From: Streptomyces sp. NBRC 110035
GTDB lineage: Bacteria; Actinomycetota; Actinomycetes; Streptomycetales; Streptomycetaceae
Reading direction: 5' to 3'
DNA length: 64,000 nt
NCBI RefSeq assembly: GCF_000829695.1
Contig: NZ_BBNN01000015.1
Coordinates: forward strand, 434,001 to 498,000
Part shown: in pieces, positions 43,290 to 51,301 of the stretch
How positions within the stretch are numbered: the stretch's first letter is position 1
Layout: each line of letters opens with the position of its first letter
Translations under genes and position numbers: made by a program
The notes under the pieces: generated by a model
Database searches by the model: none
Seen by the model: the letters and a program-made list of their open reading frames with translations, nothing else
Told to the model about the DNA's origin: nothing

Positions 43290-45842
43290 TCACAGCGCCA
43301 GGTCCTCGGCCCGTACCCGGTCGAACACCCGCTCCCCGTCCGCCTCGGTGAGGAGATACGCCTGTGCCTCACCGACGTGGAAATAAAGGCCATGGAGCGT
43401 CAGGAGCCCGTCCTTCAGGGCGCGGGCCACCGATTCGTGGGCGCGCAGATGCTCCAGTTGCTGGACGACGTTGGCCAGACAGAGCTGCTCGGCCGTGTCC
43501 GCCGGTGCCCGCCCGGCCAGCCGCACCCGGGGCCCGCTCCTGTCCCGCATGCGCTCCAGGCTCGGCAGCCCGTGCCGCAGCCATCGTCTCAGCGGGGTGC
43601 GGGCGCCGTCCGGCTGGGGATCGAGCAGTGCCTGCATCGCACCGCAGCCCGAATGCCCGCACACCGTGATGGACCGCACCGCCAGCACCTCCACGGCGTA
43701 CTCGAGGGCGGCTGCCACGGAATCGTCGAGGCTCTCCTGGCCGGGCGGTGGCACGAGGTTGCCGACATTGCGGACCACGAACAGGTCGCCCGGGCCGCTG
43801 GAGGTGATCATCGACGTGACCAGCCGGGAGTCTGCGCAGGCGAGGAACAACTGCGTCGGCTGCTGCCCCTCGCGTGCCAGCCGGGCCAGCTCACCGCGCA
43901 CCAGAGGGGCGGTGCTCCGCTGGAACGTACTGAGCCCGCGCACCAGGTCGGTCCCGGTCCCGGTCCGGGACGTCTCCGGACCGCCTACCCCCGACACGCT
44001 GCCGCTGCCGGTCTCCCCTTCCGTGCCCACGCCTGAGCCCGTGCCCGACGGGTCGTTCCCCGCGCCGGGCGGGTTCGGCCGCCCGCCGGGACCGCCCTGC
44101 CCGTCACCAGCGTCTCCGGTGTCACGGCTGTCGTGGTCGCCCAGGTCGTCGTCCGGGGCGGAGAGCGGGGGCTCGCACTGGTGGTTGCGCCAGGCGGTCC
44201 AGGGCCGGCAGCGGCACCCGGCGCTGGACGGCACGCCGGTCTCGTCCGCCGCGGGAGAGGAGGCGAGCACCGCGGGCTCGGCGATCCGCACGCCCACTCC
44301 GGGCCGGCGCCCGGTGATCTCCACCACCCCGCCCCGGGCGGTGTGCGTGTTCTGCCAGTCGTGCAGAGCCTCGTACGCCGCGTGGTCCATGAACGAGCCG
44401 TCCAAGGCCACGACACCTGTGGCCCCCTGGGGCACGAGATGCAGGGCCCGGCTGAGTCTCGGCACCGCGAGGAACGTCAACTGCCCTCGGACATGGACGT
44501 GATGGACTCCTTCCTTCTTCTCATGCGTGATCCGGGTACGAGTGAGACGGTGCAGGGCCACGCCCACGGCGACGGCGATCCCCAGGGCCACGCCCTCCAG
44601 GACTCCCGCGAAGACCACGCCGACGGCGGTCACGGCGTAGACCAGGGCTTCACGGTGGCGGGTCACCGTGCGGATGTGGTGCAGGGACACCATCTGGATG
44701 CCGACGGCCATCACCAGGGCGGCGAGCGAGGCCAGCGGGATGAGCTCCAGGAGGGGAACCATCAGCAACGCGGCGACCACTACGAGAACGCCGTGCAGCA
44801 TCGTGGAGTTCCGGCTCACGGCACCTGCGTGCACATTCGCGGAACTGCGCACGGCCACCCCGGCCACGGGCAGGCCGCCGAGGCAGCCGGAGGCGATGTT
44901 CGCGCTGCCCTGGCCGAGCAGTTCGCGGTCCAGGTCGGAGCGTGGGACATCGCCCGGGCCGGGGCGACGGGACACCAGTTTGTCCACGGCGACCGCGCCC
45001 AGCAGCGACTGCACGCTGCACACCAGCGTGGTGGTGAGCACGGCGGCGACGAGCCCGAGCACGGGCCCTTCGGGGAGTCCGGCCAGTGCGTGGCTGCGCC
45101 AGGACGGCAGGTCGACCTCGGCCAGGACGAGTCCGGCCGCGGCGGCCGTCGAGGTGGCCCCGGTGACGGCGATGAGAGCGGCGGGGATCCTGCGCAGAAG
45201 GCGTCCGGCCTGTCCGGGCAGTTTCGGCCACAGCAGGAGCAGGGCCAGGGTGAGCACGCTCACCGCGACGGCGGCGGGGTCCACGTTCGCCAGCTGGGCT
45301 GGCAGCGCCCGGAGGTTGTCGGGGACGGAGCTCTGTGGAGTGCCGCCGAGGACGATGTGTACCTGGGCGACGGCGATGGTGACGCCGATGCCGGCGAGCA
45401 TGCCGTGCACGATCGCAGGGCTGACGGCGAGCGCGCCGCGCGCCACCCGCAGGCAGCCCAGGCCGATCTGGGCGAACCCGGCGAGGACGGTGATGGCGCA
45501 GGTCGTCCGCCATCCGTACTGCTGGATGAGGTCGGCGGTGACGACGGTGAGTCCGGCGGCCGGACCGCTGACCTGGAGGGGGGAGCCGCCGATCCGTCCG
45601 GCGACGATTCCGCCCACGGCGGCGGCGACCAGGCCGGCCTGGAGCGGCGCGCCGGTGGCGAGGGCGATGCCGAGCGACAGGGGCAGGGCGATCAGGAAGA
45701 CCGCCACGGCGGCCGACAGGTCGGCGCCCGCGATGCGCGGGCGGCGGGGGCGGGGTGGCCGGGCCGGTGGCGGGCTGTGCGGTGGATGAGCGCGTTCGGG
45801 CCGGTCCGGGTCGGCGGCGTGGGTGGGAACACAGGCTGGCAT
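43290..45842 (-). CDS. SulP anion transporter fused to STAS domain and beta-carbonic anhydrase
   Basis: This protein has 850 residues from ATG 45842 (MPACVPTHAADPDRPER). Residues about 38-420 are a SulP transporter with ten or more membrane segments (AVAVFLIALPLSLGIALATG; SANIASGCLGGLPVAGV). A STAS-like region follows (VRGQLTFLAVPRLSRALHLVPQGATGVVALDG). A Gly/Asp/Thr-rich linker with a Cys cluster (GCRCRPW...HQC) comes next, then a beta-carbonic anhydrase with zinc ligands in FLACADSRLV and CGHSGCGAM. The fusion should import bicarbonate or another anion and interconvert it with CO2, as in Rv3273-type proteins. It stands alone and is divergent from a lipoprotein gene. Confidence 0.92.
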   Translation of the reverse strand: MPACVPTHAADPDRPERAHPPHSPPPARPPRPRRPRIAGADLSAAVAVFLIALPLSLGIALATGAPLQAGLVAAAVGGIVAGRIGGSPLQVSGPAAGLTVVTADLIQQYGWRTTCAITVLAGFAQIGLGCLRVARGALAVSPAIVHGMLAGIGVTIAVAQVHIVLGGTPQSSVPDNLRALPAQLANVDPAAVAVSVLTLALLLLWPKLPGQAGRLLRRIPAALIAVTGATSTAAAAGLVLAEVDLPSWRSHALAGLPEGPVLGLVAAVLTTTLVCSVQSLLGAVAVDKLVSRRPGPGDVPRSDLDRELLGQGSANIASGCLGGLPVAGVAVRSSANVHAGAVSRNSTMLHGVLVVVAALLMVPLLELIPLASLAALVMAVGIQMVSLHHIRTVTRHREALVYAVTAVGVVFAGVLEGVALGIAVAVGVALHRLTRTRITHEKKEGVHHVHVRGQLTFLAVPRLSRALHLVPQGATGVVALDGSFMDHAAYEALHDWQNTHTARGGVVEITGRRPGVGVRIAEPAVLASSPAADETGVPSSAGCRCRPWTAWRNHQCEPPLSAPDDDLGDHDSRDTGDAGDGQGGPGGRPNPPGAGNDPSGTGSGVGTEGETGSGSVSGVGGPETSRTGTGTDLVRGLSTFQRSTAPLVRGELARLAREGQQPTQLFLACADSRLVTSMITSSGPGDLFVVRNVGNLVPPPGQESLDDSVAAALEYAVEVLAVRSITVCGHSGCGAMQALLDPQPDGARTPLRRWLRHGLPSLERMRDRSGPRVRLAGRAPADTAEQLCLANVVQQLEHLRAHESVARALKDGLLTLHGLYFHVGEAQAYLLTEADGERVFDRVRAEDLAL

Positions 45843-46180
45843 GTTTCCCGTCTCCTCCGGGGCTGCGCGGTCACGGAAAGGGGTGGTGACCCGATCGACT
45901 GCGGGGAGTGGACGCGGCCTTGGGGGGCACGGCGTCGGAATGAGGGGATCCCAACCATCAGTAAACGGATCGCAATTCAGAGTAAAGGGCAGGCATAGAT
46001 TTTCCCGGCAAATAGGGCAATTGATCGCTCTAACGGGTGAAGTGGGCATCCCATCGGCTTGTCGTACTAATTCTTTCTCGAGGGCGTGCGACTTTGGCGG
46101 CGCTGTCGGCCTGGGCCGGCACGGCACCAGACATCGCCCCCGCCAGGGTTGGCCCGAGAGAAGGAAGAAGGTGGGCGGGC
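45843..46180. promoter_or_regulatory. 338-bp AT-richer divergent promoter region
   Basis: Between the SulP-carbonic anhydrase gene and the lipoprotein gene the base composition falls clearly, especially at 45955-46080. There TAGATTTTCCC, GGCAAATAGGGC and TACTAATTC stand out in an otherwise GC-rich window. Promoters for both genes are expected here; no coding function is seen. Confidence 0.5.
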
Positions 46181-47452
46181 ATGGCCGCCACCCGAAGGAT
46201 CGCCGTGGGCACCGTGATCACCGCGGTCTGCGCCGCCTCGCTCGCCGGCTGCGGAACCGGCGCCGAGGGCTCCGGAAAGGAATCGCACGGCCCCGAGAGG
46301 GCGAAGCCGGCGCCCGCACCGGAGAAGGTGGTCCGTCTGATCGGCGACGGCTCCACCGCGTACACCGGGGAGCAGCCGCACCTGACCCGGCCCGAGCGGC
46401 TGAAGCCCGGTGAGAAGCCCCCGCAGTTCGTCGTCTTCTCGTGGGACGGCGCGGGTGAGGACAGCCAGAAGCTCTTCTCGCACTTCCGCAAGGTCGCCAG
46501 GGAGAACGACGCGAGCATGACGTACTTCCTGAGCGGCGTGTACATGCTTCCGGAGGAGAAGCGGGACCTGTACCGCCCGCCACAGCACTCGCCGGGCCGT
46601 TCGGACATCGGCTTCAACGATGCGGAGGGCATCGCGGCCACCGTGGAGCAGCTGCGCCTCGCGTGGCTGGAGGGCGACGAGATCGGCACCCACTTCAACG
46701 GTCACTTCTGCGGTGCCGACGGCGGGGTCGGCGAATGGTCGGTGGAGGAGTGGAAGGACGAGATCGCCCAGGCCAAGGAGTTCGTGAAGTCCTGGAAGAC
46801 GCACACCGGCATGAAGGACGCGGCCCCCCTGCCCTTCGACTACGACAAGGAGCTCATCGGCGCCCGCACCCCCTGCCTGGAGGGCCGGGAGAACTTCACG
46901 AGGGCCGCGGGCGAACTGGGCTTCCGTTACGACACCAGTGGCGTCAACAACCAGGTGTGGCCGAAGAAGAAGCGGGGCCTGTGGGACCTGTCGCTGCAGC
47001 TCGTCCCGTTCCCCGGGCACTCCTTCGAGCAGCTCACCATGGACTACAACTTCATGGTCAACCAGTCCGGCACCACCACCCAGGGCGACCCCGCGAAGCA
47101 CGAACTGTGGGGCGACCAGATGCGGGACGGCCTCGTCGCGGGCTTCCAGCGGGCCTACGACGGCAACCGGGCACCTCTGATCATCGGCAACCACTTCGAG
47201 TCCTGGAACGGCGGCACCTACATGCGCGCCGTCGAGGAGACCGTCGAGGCGGTGTGCACCAAGCCGGAGGTGCGCTGCGTCTCCTTCCGGCAGCTCGCGG
47301 ACTGGCTGGACGCCCAGGACCCGCAGACCCTGGAGAAGCTGCGCACCCTGAATGTGGGAGAGGCCCCGAAGCAGGGCTGGAAGTCCTTCCTGTCCGCCAG
47401 CCCCGCCCCGGCTCCCAAGGGTGTACCCGGGGCACCCGCCGCGGAGGGGTGA
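46181..47452 (+). CDS. Lipoprotein with NodB-like polysaccharide-deacetylase fold
   Basis: This protein has 423 residues from ATG 46181, with ribosome binding site AAGGAAGAAGG. A lipobox ends in SLAGC at residue 23. The body has PQFVVFSWDGAG, at the position of the NodB metal-binding TFDDG block. Further along is GDEIGTHFNGHFCG, which gives the H-x3-H metal ligands. A GNHFESWNGG ... VRCVSFRQLADWLDAQ ending is typical of deacetylase barrels. The Asp of the first motif is conserved but its neighbours are changed, so activity on cell-wall glycans is plausible but unproven. Confidence 0.75.
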   Translation: MAATRRIAVGTVITAVCAASLAGCGTGAEGSGKESHGPERAKPAPAPEKVVRLIGDGSTAYTGEQPHLTRPERLKPGEKPPQFVVFSWDGAGEDSQKLFSHFRKVARENDASMTYFLSGVYMLPEEKRDLYRPPQHSPGRSDIGFNDAEGIAATVEQLRLAWLEGDEIGTHFNGHFCGADGGVGEWSVEEWKDEIAQAKEFVKSWKTHTGMKDAAPLPFDYDKELIGARTPCLEGRENFTRAAGELGFRYDTSGVNNQVWPKKKRGLWDLSLQLVPFPGHSFEQLTMDYNFMVNQSGTTTQGDPAKHELWGDQMRDGLVAGFQRAYDGNRAPLIIGNHFESWNGGTYMRAVEETVEAVCTKPEVRCVSFRQLADWLDAQDPQTLEKLRTLNVGEAPKQGWKSFLSASPAPAPKGVPGAPAAEG

Positions 47453-47537
47453 GCGGCGGCCTCCGCCGTGGCCGCGGGCGGCGATCCGGCGTGAAGAAGG
47501 CCACTCCTTCGAGGGGCGGGCGCCGGAGGTGCGTAAT

Positions 47538-47557
47538 GTCGTACTCATGAGTACGAC
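47538..47557. promoter_or_regulatory. Perfect 20-bp palindrome over the start codon of the Fic-like gene
   Basis: GTCGTACTCATGAGTACGAC is fully self-complementary, and its centre contains the ATG at 47547. A protein bound here would block both transcription and ribosome entry, or the RNA could fold over the start. Confidence 0.7.
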
Positions 47558-48371
47558 AGGGGCGACCGCCGATCCGCTCGCGGCCCTGGGCTCGCTGCCC
47601 GGTGTGGCCGAATCCGTGGAATCCGTGCGCAAGGCCGTGGACCGCGTCTACGGACACCGGGTCATGCGGCGGCGCAGCAACGAGATCACTTCCGAGGCGG
47701 CGCTGCGCGGTGCCCGCGGCTCGGCCGCGCTGTCCGGCGCGGACTGGGCGCTGGAGGAGGTACGCAGGCGCAGCGACTTCGGCACCGACGACGAGGCACG
47801 CACGGTGGGCGCCGCGCTGCGGCTGTCCGCCGAGGCGGGCCAGTTGCTGACCATCTGGCGGCAGTCCCCGCTGAGGGTGCTCGCCCGACTGCACCTGGTG
47901 GCGGCAGCCGACCGGGCCGACCGGGTCGGACGGCCCCGGAAGGACGGTGAGCGGGTCGACGAGCCCTTGATCGGCCTTCCGCTGCCCGGCTCGGCGGAGG
48001 CGCACGGCCGGCTGGAGGGCCTGGCCGAGCTGATCATCGCGGGCGGTCCCGCCCCGGCGCTGGTCACGGCCGCCGTCGTGCATGGCGAACTGCTCGCGCT
48101 GCGCCCCTTCACCTCCCACAACGGCCTTCTCGCACGTACGGCCGAGCGCATCGTGCTGGTCGGCAGCGGACTGGACCCGAAGTCGGTCTGCCCTGCCGAG
48201 GTCGGTCACGCCGAACTGGGCCGCGAGGCCTGTCTGACGGCGCTGGAGGGCTACGCCTCCGGCACCCCCGAGGGTGTGGCCGCCTGGATCGCCCACTGCG
48301 GACGGGCGGTCGAGCTGGGGGCACGCGAGTCCATGGCGGTGTGCGAGGCACTGCAGCGCGGGGCGGCGTAA
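47547..48371 (+). CDS. Fic-fold protein with degenerate active-site motif
   Basis: This protein has 274 residues from ATG 47547 (MSTTGATADPLAALG). The C-terminal half fits the Fic helix bundle: ALVTAAVVHGELLALRPFTSHNGLLARTAERIVLVGSGL aligns with the Fic core HPFxDGNGRxxR. However, the catalytic His is Arg186 and GNGR reads HNGL (residues 191-194). AMP transfer by the usual mechanism is therefore not expected. Homologs at this place in Streptomyces have been labelled oxidoreductases, for which I see no support. It is followed by a strong terminator and faces the HAD phosphatase gene. Confidence 0.7.
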   Translation: MSTTGATADPLAALGSLPGVAESVESVRKAVDRVYGHRVMRRRSNEITSEAALRGARGSAALSGADWALEEVRRRSDFGTDDEARTVGAALRLSAEAGQLLTIWRQSPLRVLARLHLVAAADRADRVGRPRKDGERVDEPLIGLPLPGSAEAHGRLEGLAELIIAGGPAPALVTAAVVHGELLALRPFTSHNGLLARTAERIVLVGSGLDPKSVCPAEVGHAELGREACLTALEGYASGTPEGVAAWIAHCGRAVELGARESMAVCEALQRGAA

Positions 48372-48411
48372 CGCGCGCTCGGGGCCCGAGTGCGGGGGCC
48401 TGCGCAGAAAT

Positions 48412-48439
48412 GCGGCGGTACGAGTTCTCGTACCGCCGC
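48412..48439. terminator. Terminator after the Fic-like gene
   Basis: Perfect 13-bp arms GCGGCGGTACGAG / CTCGTACCGCCGC with a 2-nt loop. Confidence 0.85.
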
Positions 48440-48783
48440 TGGCATGTCCACCTGGTTACCAGGCGTCCTCGATATGTGCCCATCAGGTCGGGAACTCTGC
48501 CCGTCCCTGGTGCGGCTGGCCCGTAATCGACGGGTCGACGTCGCGTGGGTGCCCTGTGGCCATGCTCGGTCCGTGGGGCCAGATGCGTTGTGAAGGTGAT
48601 CCTCTCGGATGTCCTTGGTCTCGCGGGCCGTTGAGTCCTTTGTACTCCAGGTTCCAAGCAAGCGGAAGTGGAGGTCCCGCTTCTTTACTTTTGGGTTCGA
48701 GGGCGCGCCGATCGGGCGTCCGGGTGCCGGACGGAAACCCGGCCCCGCGGACGGCCCAGCGGGTGCGCCTTCGCTGTGCCCGG
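48440..48783. other. 344-bp convergent gap, no gene seen
   Basis: There is a plus-strand frame up to about 48593, but it has no ribosome binding site and no recognised family. A weaker complementary pair AAGCGG / CCGCTT occurs at about 48658-48680. Confidence 0.4.
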
Positions 48784-49617
48784 TCAGGCCACCGGCGCGC
48801 GGCGCCGGCTGGTGTACCAGACCAGGCCCGCGGTGGCCGCGGCGGCTCCTATCGCGGCCGCCGCCACGAGGGCCGGGCGGTGCGGGACGGAGAGCGCGGG
48901 GATGCGCTGCTTGAGCCGGACGGGCCGGTGGAAGTCCAGGATCGGCCACGCGCGCGCGACGGCTTCGCGGCGCAGCGTCCGGTCCGGGTTCACGGCGTGC
49001 GGGTGGCCCACGGACTCCAGCATCGGCACATCGGTCGCCGAGTCGCTGTAGGCGTAGCAGCGGGTGAGGTCGTAGCCCTCCGACTCGGCCAGCCCCCTGA
49101 TCGCCTCGGCCTTCGTCGGCCCGTACGCGTAGTACTCCACCTCCCCGGTGAAGCACCCGTCGTCGCCCACGACCATGCGGGTGGCGACGACCCGGTCAGC
49201 GCCCAGCAGCTCGCCGATCGGCTCGACCACCTCGGCGCCCGAGGTGGACACGATCACCACGTCGCGGCCGGCGGCGTGGTGCTGCTCGATGAGGGTGGCG
49301 GCCTCGTCGTAGATGATCGGGTCGATCAGGTCGTGCAGGGTCTCGGCGACGATCTCCTTCACCTGCTGGACGTTCCAGCCGCGGCACAGTGCGGACAGGT
49401 ACTTGCGCATCCGCTCCATCTGGTCGTGGTCGGCGCCGCCGGCCAGGAAGACGAACTGGGCATACGCGGTACGCAGGACTGCCCTGCGGTTGATCAGGCC
49501 GCCTTGGTAGAACGACTTGCTGAACGTGAGCGTGCTCGACTTCGCAATGACCGTCTTGTCCAGGTCGAAGAAGGCGGCTGTACGGGGCAGTGAGTGGTTT
49601 TCCACGTCCCTGAGCAT
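48784..49617 (-). CDS. HAD-IB family phosphatase with C-terminal membrane anchor
   Basis: This protein has 277 residues from ATG 49617 (GTG 49605 is an alternative). HAD motifs are AAFFDLDKTVI (motif I), VIVSTSGAEV (motif II), and CYAYSDSATDVPMLESVG (motif IV). The subfamily is the SerB-like HAD-IB (YcjX/CicA type). The last 30 residues contain a membrane segment (AALVAAAAIGAAAATAGLVWY), so the enzyme is probably tethered to the membrane and may act on phospholipid or lipid-linked phosphate. Orthologous in position to Rv3661 and SCO3558. Confidence 0.88.
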   Translation of the reverse strand: MLRDVENHSLPRTAAFFDLDKTVIAKSSTLTFSKSFYQGGLINRRAVLRTAYAQFVFLAGGADHDQMERMRKYLSALCRGWNVQQVKEIVAETLHDLIDPIIYDEAATLIEQHHAAGRDVVIVSTSGAEVVEPIGELLGADRVVATRMVVGDDGCFTGEVEYYAYGPTKAEAIRGLAESEGYDLTRCYAYSDSATDVPMLESVGHPHAVNPDRTLRREAVARAWPILDFHRPVRLKQRIPALSVPHRPALVAAAAIGAAAATAGLVWYTSRRRAPVA

Positions 49618-49649
49618 AGGCGCAGCCCATTCGGCGTAAGGTGTGGCGC

Positions 49650-49812
49650 GTGGGTTTGCCTGAGAGGGCTCTCGGGTACACCATGGAAGTCACGGATCGT
49701 TCGCGACCGTGCTAACCCGGTCCGGCTCCTCCCCCCCCGAGTCGGCCGTGGGGACGACCCCCGCTCTCCCCCCCGGCGGGGGTCGTCGCATGTCCGGGTG
49801 GGTTTTTCCTCC
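49650..49812 (+). ncRNA. 6C small RNA
   Basis: The hallmark of 6C RNA is two hairpins with runs of six or more cytosines in the loops. Hairpin 1 is CCGGCTC / GAGTCGG (49722-49745) with eight C in the loop. Hairpin 2 is ACGACCCCCGC / GCGGGGGTCGT (49754-49786) with seven C. A T-run (49803-49807) ends the RNA. The position between the HAD gene and the Ssd gene agrees with the 6C RNA of S. coelicolor near SCO3558. The 5' end is set only roughly. Confidence 0.85.
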
Positions 49813-50194
49813 TTCTTTTCACCGTCGAGGCGCAGCTCGACGGCCATGACCGGGGGAATTGTCATGTACATGTCTCGTTGCTCTGTGTAGTTGTTGAGGT
49901 GCTCTGCGAGATACTCCCGGGGTTGCCCAGGACTCACCTGTACGGGTGACGGCGATATTCACAGGCGGCGGACTGTCCACAGTTTTCGACCAAGATCCAC
50001 ACGATTTTCCGGATCGCCGCACCGTGATTCCAGCGCGTCCCGCTCGCGGCGAGTTCACCGCCCGTTCCGTTTGGCGAGTCGCGTACGGCCGGTTTCCGCC
50101 GGCCGTTCATAAGGAGACCGCTTGCCGGTTTTTCACACGTTTGGGAATCGCGGGGCCGCAGAGGCGGCGCGTGATGCAGCGAAGGGGGAAGGAA

Positions 50195-51301
50195 ATGGCA
50201 GGAACCGTTACACACGATCCGCCGCCCGACGCCGGAGGAGGTCGGCCGGGCGGACCGCTGATCGTCACCGAGGACGCCGGGCTTCTCGACGATCTGCTGC
50301 GCCTGTGCGCGGCGGCCGGTGCCACCCCGGAGGTCCACCACGGGGTACCGGAGCAGCGGGGCAGCTGGGAGGCCGCACCGCTCGTCCTCGTCGGGGACGA
50401 CGCCGCGCGGCGCGTGCGCGGTGCCGCGCGGCGGCGCGGAGTGGTGCTGGTCGGCCGCGACCAGGACGACTCCGGGGTCTGGCGCCGGGCCGTCGAGATC
50501 GGCGCCGACCATGTGCTGATGCTGCCCGATGGCGAGCAGTGGCTGGTCGACCGCATCGCCGATGTGGCCGAGGGCGTGGGCCGGCCGGCCCTGACCGTCG
50601 GCGTCCTCGGCGGCCGGGGCGGGGCCGGCGCCTCCACGCTCGCGTGCGCGCTCGCCGTCACCTCGGCGCGTGAGGGACTGCGCACCCTCCTGGTGGACGC
50701 GGATCCGCTGGGCGGCGGACTCGACGTGGTCCTCGGCGGCGAAACGGCGGAAGGGCTGCGCTGGCCCGCTTTCGCCGCCTCACGGGGGCGGGTCGGTGGC
50801 GGCGCCCTGGAGGAGTCGCTGCCCGAACTGCACTCCCTGCGGGTGCTCAGCTGGGATCGCGGCGACTGCGTCACCGTGCCGCCGCAGGCCGTACGGGCGG
50901 TGCTCGCCGCGGCCCGGCGAGGGGGCGGCACGGTCGTGGTCGACCTGCCGCGGCGCGTCGACGGCGGGGTGGCCGAGATCCTTGCGCAACTCGACCTCGG
51001 GCTCCTGGTGGTCCCCGCCGAACTGCGCGCCGTCGCGGCGGCCGGACGCGTCGTCTCCGCCGTCGGCATGGTCCTGCGGGACCTGCGGGTGGCGGTACGC
51101 GGTCCGTACGCGCCCGGCCTCGACGACCGAGAGGTGGCCCGGCTGCTCGGCCTGCCTCTCGTCGGCGACGTACCCGTCGAGCCCGGACTGCAGCGCCCGC
51201 CCGGTTCGGAACGGCCGCCCGGGGTGTCGAGCCGGAGCCCGCTGGCCCGGTTCTGCAAGGAGTTCTGGGAGCGGGCGCTGGTGGAGGCTAGGGCCGCATG
51301 A
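50195..51301 (+). CDS. Septum-site-determining-like / CpaE-TadZ ATPase (Ssd)
   Basis: This protein has 368 residues from ATG 50195 (MAGTVTHDPPPDAGG), with AGGGGGAAGGAA as ribosome binding site. The N-terminal 110 residues resemble a receiver-like domain. The P-loop region VGVLGGRGGAGASTLACALA is the deviant Walker A of the MinD/CpaE group in which the terminal GKS/T is altered. DADPLGGGLDVVLG and TVVVDLPRR follow. In M. tuberculosis (Rv3660c, Ssd) and Streptomyces this gene heads the Tad-like operon and has been linked to septum regulation. Likely it positions the Tad machinery. Confidence 0.88.
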   Translation: MAGTVTHDPPPDAGGGRPGGPLIVTEDAGLLDDLLRLCAAAGATPEVHHGVPEQRGSWEAAPLVLVGDDAARRVRGAARRRGVVLVGRDQDDSGVWRRAVEIGADHVLMLPDGEQWLVDRIADVAEGVGRPALTVGVLGGRGGAGASTLACALAVTSAREGLRTLLVDADPLGGGLDVVLGGETAEGLRWPAFAASRGRVGGGALEESLPELHSLRVLSWDRGDCVTVPPQAVRAVLAAARRGGGTVVVDLPRRVDGGVAEILAQLDLGLLVVPAELRAVAAAGRVVSAVGMVLRDLRVAVRGPYAPGLDDREVARLLGLPLVGDVPVEPGLQRPPGSERPPGVSSRSPLARFCKEFWERALVEARAA

